A model generated the notes under the pieces. It was not told the origin of the DNA and searched no databases. It saw only the letters and a list, made by a program, of their open reading frames with translations. From Nereocystis luetkeana (taxonomy: Eukaryota; Sar; Phaeophyceae; Laminariales; Laminariaceae): a DNA stretch of 64,000 bases. The stretch spans positions 124,001 through 188,000 of the forward strand of contig JARUPZ010000020.1 of the NCBI GenBank assembly GCA_031213475.1. Reading direction: 5' to 3'. Each line of letters opens with the position of its first letter. The stretch's first letter is position 1. Shown piece after piece: positions 49,101-58,100 of this stretch. The position numbers were made by a program, and so were the translations under genes.

Positions 49101-52100
49101 AAGTCGGCTGGCGAAGCCGCTGACTTTTTAGTAGTTTGCAAGTCGGCTGGCGAAACCAGCAGATGGCCAGGCCAGCCGACTTGCCGAGGCGACCGCGAAG
49201 CGAGGCAAATCAGCCCTTTCCGGCCTACAGGGAAAGCCACCTGAAAAAAAGGAAAACGTGACCCACATTAATTAAAAAAAAAGAAATCCTGTAAGTAAGT
49301 ATGGAAAACCAGCGTGTATAATAAATGTCTTAGGGTTTATAATACGGCCGGCACCCCCGAGAAACAAAAAAACAAAAAAATATTCATAGTTCGACTGAAA
49401 ACCAGTCGGTGACTGACAGCAAGTCGTGTCGACTGACAGCTGTACTGTGGACTGTAGGCTGTAGACCAATAGAAAAGACCCAACCCTAAATACGGTAGCT
49501 ATTAATAGACTACCAGGTATTCGTTTCCAGAGGTGAGGTGTGAAGTGATGCTTTCGAGTACGGTACTTTCGTCTACATGTTAAAAAAGAGGCGAATGTCG
49601 GGCTAGATTGTTGGTCTATACCGTATGATAAAGAGGTAAAGCTACGGTAGTTATTAATAGAGTGGTCGGTGCACCTGGCCATGTTATGGAGGCGCAGCAA
49701 CTCTAGCATGTCGTCCCCCTCGGGTAGGTCTCCATCGGTTGGAGGCATTGGCATCGGGTCCTCGTCATCGTCGGTGCCGTTCGGGTCCATCGGTGGCATC
49801 GTCATTTCCTCGTCCTCCGAATCCCTGCACACACCCACAAAGAAAACCGGACGGCAGGGTGAATTAGTTGGCGTTAGGGTGGGGGGTGGGGGGTAAGAGG
49901 TACGGTTAGGGTTAGGGTGGGTTAGGGTTAGGGTTAGGGGCGAGTTATATATGGTAGGTGTTGTAGGATTAGGAGTAATAGAACTGTTCCTGAAGGAGAG
50001 GGGCTGCTTGTTATGAGTGGGGGGGCGGTAGTGTAGTCTACCTTGAGGTCAGAGAAGTCTGGGTTAGGGGCAGGGTTGGGTAGGGTTGGTGGTCGGTGTG
50101 CTGTTGCAAGGGGCAAGAGTGTGAGCGATTGTTTTTACATAATATTTTTTATATTGTTTTATTATATTGGTATTATTGATAATATTGATTTATTGATATA
50201 TTGATACTAACGGTACTATTCATAGAGCGGTAAAACAGTACCAGCCCTCTAGTAAGAAACTAGACTTCTAAGAATGCTACGTACGTTATCTAGTCCAGAG
50301 TGTTTGGGGAGGAAAAAGTACTGTATGTAGGTTTTTAATAGTCAATAGGCACTCGCCGTCAATATAGGAACCTGTACTAAGTCTACTTAGGGTTACCCCT
50401 CGCGCCTCGAAAATAATTTTGAGGGTAAAAGGATGTTAGCCTAGCGTATGATGCCAGTTTTCTGAAGGGAAGGGCTAACCCTAGCACCAACAGTATTACT
50501 AACATCTAACAGCAGTAACAGTGCAGTACGAGGTATATCTATTCATATGGTGACTCACTCGTAGTCGTCGCAGCCGCTGGATGAGGTGCTGTCGTCCGGG
50601 GTGCCCAATCGGAAGAGGTCGTAAGTGTAGTAACCCCCTGCGACGGTACATAGTAAGATAGGTACATGGAGCACGTGTCATAGTAAGATAGCTGATGCGG
50701 GTAGGGATGGCAGGGTGTCTGTTGACTCAGTTGACCGATGGCACATAGGTGCAAGAGCGATGGGTTATCCAATGGATGAAATGGATGGAATGGATGGAAT
50801 GGATGGATGGATGGATGGATGGATGGATGGATGGATGGATGGATGGATGGAATGGATGGATGGATGGATGGATGGATGGATGGGTGGATGGATGGATGGA
50901 TGGATGGATGGGTGGATGGAATGGATGGATGGATGGATGGATGGGTGGATGGATGGATGGATGGAATGGATGGATGGATGGATGGATGGGTGGATGGATG
51001 GATGGATGGGTGGATGAAGGGTGAAGCAAGCCAACAAGCTGACAATAATAATAGTTTTTGTCCAACCTGGTCTATAAACACACTTCGAGCCACAGGTAGG
51101 TATCAAATAAGGCAGGCAGATACAAATACGCGCTGAGGCTCGCAGAAAATCCGCACGCATCCATGTCGCTGTAACGCCAGTATATGTGTGTCTAAGTAAA
51201 ACTACTAACTGTTGTCATTTAGCCGTGTTTCACATGCACCTATATATCACACTAGTTCCAAGCCATAAGTCCCCACCACGGGACTGCATTCATCAACCCT
51301 TGTAGAATTGCAGCCCTGTTTTCGGACAAACCACTCAAATTTGGGTTAGTTTGCCCCCACAACGGGACCACAGCACTAACAGCACTGAAACGGTTAAGGC
51401 CTGCAGGGGTTTACAGCCCTACCATAATACTGCGTACTATGAATAGAAATTATACTCTGGGCAGGTGCCGAGGGGGATTTTTGAAAACCCAGGCGAGCAC
51501 GCGGATGATGGATGCGGATTCTATTATTAATGATAGACGCCACAGTCATGCACTGGAATGGTTAAAACGAAAAACAAACTGGAGCGTTAAGATTTATGTA
51601 CGAATCGATAAAATAGCTTATTTTTTCAGGATATTCTCTACTGTACTTGGCCTTAGCATACCTCCCCCCCCGTCTAGCTGTCCAAGAAGAAAGGTATTCA
51701 TAGGGTGGCGTCGGATAGTTTTGTTATGGTGCTCCCCTGATTTGCTTGTTCTGGTATTCTTTACTTTTACTTACCGCACATATTCCCTTTGTCGCCTGAG
51801 CAGCCTGTGTCGCACGTTCCAACTTCAGGCTTGGTGTACTCCTCTTCCGGTTCCCACCCGCATGCGCACACGAACCCGAACTCGACTGCCATGTGGCTTG
51901 CCTCCATCTCGTAACAATGCTTGTAGCATGACTGACAACGGTCAACGGCACCCAAACACGTTTTCCAAAAAGGAAAGGTAAATGCATCATACGTAGACAC
52001 GCGCAAACGATACATGGACACACAAGAACAGATAAGAGCTGCAACTACGTTCATCATGAAGCAATTGAGTTTTTCAAGCAGTAGATGGACAAGCAAAGTT

Positions 52101-55100
52101 GTTGCGAAGGGAATTTGCCATATGCCACGTGCACGGGGAAACGGTGTCGACGTTGCGATAAGCAAGAGTAAGCAAACAAGAGCAAACAAGAGCTGTATAC
52201 GTACACGTTCATTGTTTTGGTTTCGTCTGTCTGAATTAGAAAAATAAGATTTTAAGTGTATTTCCAGTACGAAGTACCGAAGTTGGAAAAAATAATTATC
52301 ATCCTCATGTTGTATTTTCGTTCGTTATTTTGTTTGCCTTTTTACTCCATTAAGTCCTGAGTTTTGTTCGTGAGGTATGTATGTAGATAAATAATTATAC
52401 CAGTAAGGTATACCAGCAATGTACTGTACTATTAATAATCAAGATGTGGGTGGCAGTTCTACGGTAGCACACGTTTACATTTACTCGACAAAACCCACGC
52501 CATCACTTCATCACCTGACAAGGATCAAACGCGGTGGCGGCGACAAGGAAGCACATGACTACGTACGGTACGGAGTGCACAACAGCGAGATCTTGTGTCA
52601 TGAACTATTTATAGGATAATGTACAGCAGTGTACGTATGAATCGTAATGTGTCAATAGTAATAGTTTATGTACCGTAGTGGCGTAGTGGGCCAAGCCGGC
52701 AGGGTGGGCGGAGGGAGGGGGAGGGGGGGGGTGAGGTGAAAGGTGTAAGGTGTGAGGTGTGTCAACAGTGGCAATGCTCATACTACTGGATCATATATTA
52801 TACCAGGTACAGTAGGAGGAGTGTGCAACAAAACACGAGGATTTCCATCGCAGAAACCGAATGAAAAAACGCAAGTGGACACACCAGGTACATACATCTA
52901 CAGTACCATTATACCAGGAAATGTATCATCATTATTTACTGTTAGTGGTGCAGCGTGTACCAACGGAATTTTGAATGCAATTGTTACTCCAAGTGTTTCG
53001 TCCTATTCGAGATTTAAAAACCCAACGACTGAACGACTGAGACTGAATGAGTGCTGTGCGATGGGAGTGCAGACCTTAAGGGGATTTTTTTTCCAACCGC
53101 TTGCTCACTGCTTGCTGTCACCCACAACTACAGTACAGTACAGCTGTAGTAACGCACAGCATATATATACCTAGTCGTCATAGACTACAGAGCAGCTTTC
53201 GGATCTGAATCATCGCGGTTCATCGTAACAACGGCCGCCAGGGGTGGCATGTACAGTAGTAATATCAACCTAGTGTAGTAATATTAAGATGTAAGATGTA
53301 CGATGTAAGATGTAAGGCTCTGTCGCAACTTTGACTTAGGTTCTTCACGCGCCGCATATGTTTTGGCAGAATATAGGCAAACAAAAAGTCCCGTGTACCC
53401 CTATCCTTTACGTGTCGGAGTTTTCAGCCAGCGGAGGGGGGGGTGCCAATTATCATGCATGACCGTATAGTCGTGTGACCATAGACTCTCGCATCCCTAC
53501 AAACGCCGGGACGGAGCACGTCGGGTTTTTTACCGACGATTGCTAGCACCAAGCGCGAAGCGCCGTGAGGTATTCGACGAGTCGCATGAAGGGTGAGCTG
53601 CATTCTATTATTTGATGAGAATCGCGGGTGAGGCGGAGGGGGGGGGAACGGATTTTGAGGCACCATGTATCACCTTGGTAAATAAAGGCACATTTTCGAG
53701 TTTTTTTTCAGGGCGTGTATATATAACACTGGTGCATCGGAAACGTTTGCCTCTTTGCCCCCGGCGGGTCCCCTAAACCCTAAGGGTCGCCCAGCACGCG
53801 CCGGGGCCCTCATTAATAGTTGATTCCCTCCTCCTGCGTACGATATTATAAATATATTGATGGACCCAAAAATGAAAGAAACCAAAGCTGCGTGAATAGA
53901 AATTTTCCTCAAGAGTCATATTTGCAAGGTTGGTGTGATCATCGATTGCGCACTTCACGGGGTGCCTCCCGAGGCAGAAGGTACACAGGCAGGTTATTAG
54001 AGCTGTCAACAACTTCTTACAGCTCAGTTTTGTGAGCAACGCATTCCCTACGTGCCTTTTTGGGAACTGGTGATAGCTGGTGATAGCTGGTGATCACGAC
54101 TATTAATACGTAGAAGGGATTTAAATCACGACGGATGGCTCGTGTCGGAAGTGTCCCCGCGGGTCGTTTGAAGCTCGCCTACGTATCAATAGTCGGGGCT
54201 ATCAGTTCCCACCTTTGTAGTCTGTCATCAAAGGCGATACATAGTATGTACCAGGTATACCGTAATACCTGTACTCCGAACGATGACGCTCAAGGATCGG
54301 CCTTCAATGAATTCCAAAACCAATTTTCTCGAAAGCAATGGAGCGAGGAGCGGGGGGGGGTGGAGGGTCGTACTCATTTGTTGCTTGCCTTCGCCACCTG
54401 ACCATTGACCACGCATCCCTTTCGAGATGGAGCACCGTTCCTACTCGCGGGGTAGGGGGGGGGGGGCACACGCCACGCAAATCGTGGCTTCGCATACTAC
54501 TGTAAATAGACGACACACAGCACATTCCTTGGAATGCTGTGTGCTGTATGCACTCTTTCCGTTGTAGCAAACGAAATCGGCTTGGTAGAGTCGTACGGGG
54601 GACGGGCTATTCATGCCATGCACGGGCGTAGTCTAGTCGTCGTGTTCCACATAGGGGCGATGATTCCGTTCGGAGACGCAACGTACAAGATAGTTCCGTG
54701 CAATGACGTACCAGGTAGGAGGTACAGTAGGAGGTACAGTAGGAGGAGGTAGGAAGTACTATTATTACTACTAACCGTAGGAGAATGGTACACCTCTGTA
54801 CGCATCTGATTTTGAACCATCGACCGTACACTCTAAAAAAATAAAGCTTTCCAAAATCCTACCATACAGCACGAAAATTTAGTAATAGTTATTATTGATA
54901 GTACGCGAACAAACAAGCGAAACCACCTTCCGACATACGTGTGTATCCGAATATAATCGCCGTGCGCTAACGCTATACCTGGTATATATAACGAATCTGT
55001 ATATCAGACGGTTTTTATATTTTCGTTCAGGGAGTGTTGCTCGGACGCTCGTTGGGGTTTTTTTTTCAATCGTCCTAAAACTTGAATGTGCTTTTTGCTC

Positions 55101-58100
55101 ACATCAAGAGTCATCTCGCGCGAGTGGAAGGCGTACTCCAGGGAGCTCTTTTCCCAGTCGTGCTTGAAGCAGCCCACGTACTCGTAGCTCTCCACCACTT
55201 CGTCGTCCTTTGCCATCGGCGTGTAGTTGTAGTCGTACAGGTGTCTTTGCTGTTGTACTTCTGGCGTGGGACGGGACATGTCGTCCGAGCTGTCGCCTGA
55301 ATCGGTGCTGAACTTGCGCCTCGGGATCTTCGCCGACGTCATCTGTTTCGAAAAGGTGGTTGGTTATGCAGGAGGAGGTAAAAAAGCAAGCGAGACACCA
55401 CAACAACAGCACGAGCCGCAATACAAGGGTCACTAAATCAACTATTACGGGGGACCATAGTTAATAGGACCAAATTTTGTTAGTAGAAATGGTTAAATAT
55501 ATAGGTTTTTAAGTATACCACAGGTCCTATTAACTATGGTCCCCCGTAGTACCAGGGTACTGATTATACTGCACGTCAAGGCACACCGCCGCAAAGAGTA
55601 GCGCAACGCACAGAGGGCCTTACCTTGAGGAGGGGAGGCGTGTGGGTGATATCGATAGAATAGCCTCGGGTCTGCAAAGAAGCAGAAGTATTAATATTAA
55701 TATCAGTATTAATAGTACTTAAATCATCATTATTTATTTGTTAAAAAAAGAAACTATTCATAATACTAGTGCTATTAATACTACTAATTCTACTATTAAT
55801 AATACTACCACTACTATTGCTGCCACCTACTAATACAAGTACTACTACTGATATATACCACCATGGTAGGTTTTTGTGTGTACCGTATGTCCCATTTAAT
55901 ATATGGCCCCTCGTAATACTACAGTATTACGGGGCACCATAGTTAATAGAACCAAATATTGTTAGTAAAAATGGTCAAATATGGTAGGTTTTTATGTATA
56001 CCATAGGTCCTATTAACTATGGTCCCCCGTAATAGTACCACAACAACTATTCATACACCGTACCTGCAGTTTCCTTGCCACGTACCGGTAATTAATACGT
56101 ACGTATGGCGGCACCCTCGACGAAAAATACGAGCTCCTTATGTAGCGACCGAACCCTCGTGGGAAAAATTACTACTGTAATACCTGGTATACTAGAAGAG
56201 GAAGCAAGCATCCCCGGCCGTTTCGCCGAAGCGCAACAATCAAAGATCACAGCAAGAGCAACAATCTGACAAAACCTATTAATAAACGGTGGTGCAACGT
56301 TCAAAATATTCACAAACTCGAAATCGCTCTTTAAAAAACAAATAAATAGTGAACAGTTCGTGCTTTCAGTCTATTATTACGGGGGAACATAGTTAATACT
56401 GGTAGGACCAAATATTGTTAGTGTGTGTGTGTGTGTGTTCTTCACATTAAACCGTTCTTTCTACCCGTCGACATCCAGCACAACCAGTGTCCGTGCCGAT
56501 TCTTCCATCCTAGAAGAGATACAAGTTCTGTGGTCACAAAGCTACGCCACAGAGATACTACGTTGCCACGTGTGCAGTGTGAACTGCAGTGGGCAATGCA
56601 AAGCCATGTCATCATACTAGATACGACAGGCACGACATACGCAATCTATGAAATAGTGAAACGAAAAGAAACAATCAAAGAGAAAACAAAAACAAGGTAG
56701 ACAAGTCGAAAAAGAAAAAGAAGAAAAATGAAAGCAAAATCTAAGAGAAACAATCTGTCGTGCCCCCCCCCCCGCAGGCGAGGTGGCCTACACTTGAAAA
56801 AGAACGAGCTGGAAAAAAGAAGAAATAACAAAAGACACCACTGCTTGTGAACAGAGTAAGACAAAGAACCAAGGAGAAAGTAACAAGGAAAAATAACAAA
56901 GGGGAAATAACAGGCAGACCAAAGCCCAAAGCACCTTCTAGGTGGCGGCAGCAGCTTGTGGTACGAGTAGTATAGCCAGGTTCTCCCTGCTAATCCGCCT
57001 GGTACCTTGCTACCCAGACTGCCGTCTCCGCCCTGCGTTCGTCAACTATGCCCAGCCCCTTGGCGTCAGACAATACGAGCCGAGCAGAGCAGGTTCGTCT
57101 TCCAACCACGCCACACGGCTCCTTGAGTACGGCTTATCAATCAGAAAAGGAAGAGGAAGAGAAAAAATGAAATGAAAATCACGGAGAGTCAGCGCAAGAA
57201 AGAAAAAAAAAAAAAAAAAAAAAAACGAAACTAAAAGAGAAGACAAGGGAAGACCACGTTCGAGCCAGCTGCACCAGTTGGTAGCACTAGTAGTATGGTC
57301 ATATTCTACTTCCTAGTCGACTTGGTGCCTTGCTACCCTGTCTGCCATCTCCTTCCTACTTTCGTCTACCGCCGTTTCCCTTCTACCCCTCCTGTTCCCC
57401 CCCCTCTCCGCATTCACTCGGTCGGGCTTTATGCCACTTCTCCTGTTGCCCCCTCCCCCCCCGTTCCTTTGGGCACCATCCACGGCGGATGCGCGGCGCT
57501 GTCTACTCATCTCAGCCTCAGCCTCGTGCCACCTCACCATGAACCGTTCGGCTGCTTCAAGGATCCCCCGGTACCACTTCCCCACCTTTTTGGCTGCAGT
57601 GGACCACAACGCGGTCTCAACTCCAAACACCAAGGGGGCAACTTCCGTTGACCCTTCGGTGGCTCGGAACTCCCTAAGGTCTTCGACTATGCATCTATGC
57701 CAAGTCTTACACTGTCCGCCTGGTCTCGGGTTCTCCCCACCAGCTATCGTCCCGAGCATTACCCGATTGGGTAATCGCTCCTTGCTTTGCCGTGCCACGC
57801 CCCCCGCAAAGAAGAGCCGCCGTTTGCGAATGGTCGTTTCGATGCTCTCGCAACGTGTCATCTTGAGGGCCTTCGCGTACGAGAGGGTGGCATGGTCAGT
57901 ACGAAGTCGGCGCTGGAAGCCAATGACTCGCAACAGGACTTGGTGGTGAGCCGTTCGAAGCTTGGCAAAGTGTTCCGCTCTGAGGGTCCACGTCACACAC
58001 CCGTACAGCAGGGTCTCAATCACCTCGGCCTTCAGCATTCGGACTTTAAGGCTAAGGGGGGCGGTCGTCCTATCATACAACTCCGGGCCGAACCGTTTGA

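Larger units (their letters stand above)
46903..49824 (-). other. Exons 6-9: acidic linker and CAP/SCP domain
   Basis: Exon 6 gives [16 protein letters not shown] and an Asp/Pro/Met-rich linker, then [10 protein letters not shown], the start of CAP helix 1. Exon 7 reads [19 protein letters not shown]. Exon 8 has [20 protein letters not shown] and ends KYAMESI. Exon 9 has [32 protein letters not shown] and LVCNYNP, completed by PG from exon 10. These are the HN-x(2)-R, GENL, TQ-V-x-W and CNY-x-PPG signatures of the CAP superfamily (PR-1, SCP, antigen 5). The His normally before TQ is Gln346. CAP proteins are secreted and bind sterols or glycans; some have been proposed to be proteases. Confidence 0.9.
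50559..55342 (-). other. Exons 3-5: WSC domain
   Basis: Exon 3 (55342-55103) ends with [11 protein letters not shown] and SREMTLD. Exon 4 (51931-51775) continues [34 protein letters not shown]. Exon 5 (50637-50559) starts [12 protein letters not shown]. Joined, this is the WSC pattern: Y-V-G-C-F, then M-T-x(3)-C-x(3)-C, C-x-C-G, C-x(3)-C-x-G and C-G-G. WSC domains occur in cell-wall stress sensors and in secreted carbohydrate-binding proteins. Two long introns split it (3.2 and 1.1 kb). Confidence 0.85.

Noticed and set aside
50539-51160. Long frames rich in Ser-Ile-His-Pro or Met-Asp-Gly-Trp
   Set aside because: By-products of the (GGAT)n repeat. Only the exon at 50559-50637 in another frame is coding.
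57431-57949. Plus-strand frames of 118-172 codons
   Set aside because: Antisense to the open LINE C reverse transcriptase frame, which has recognisable motifs.
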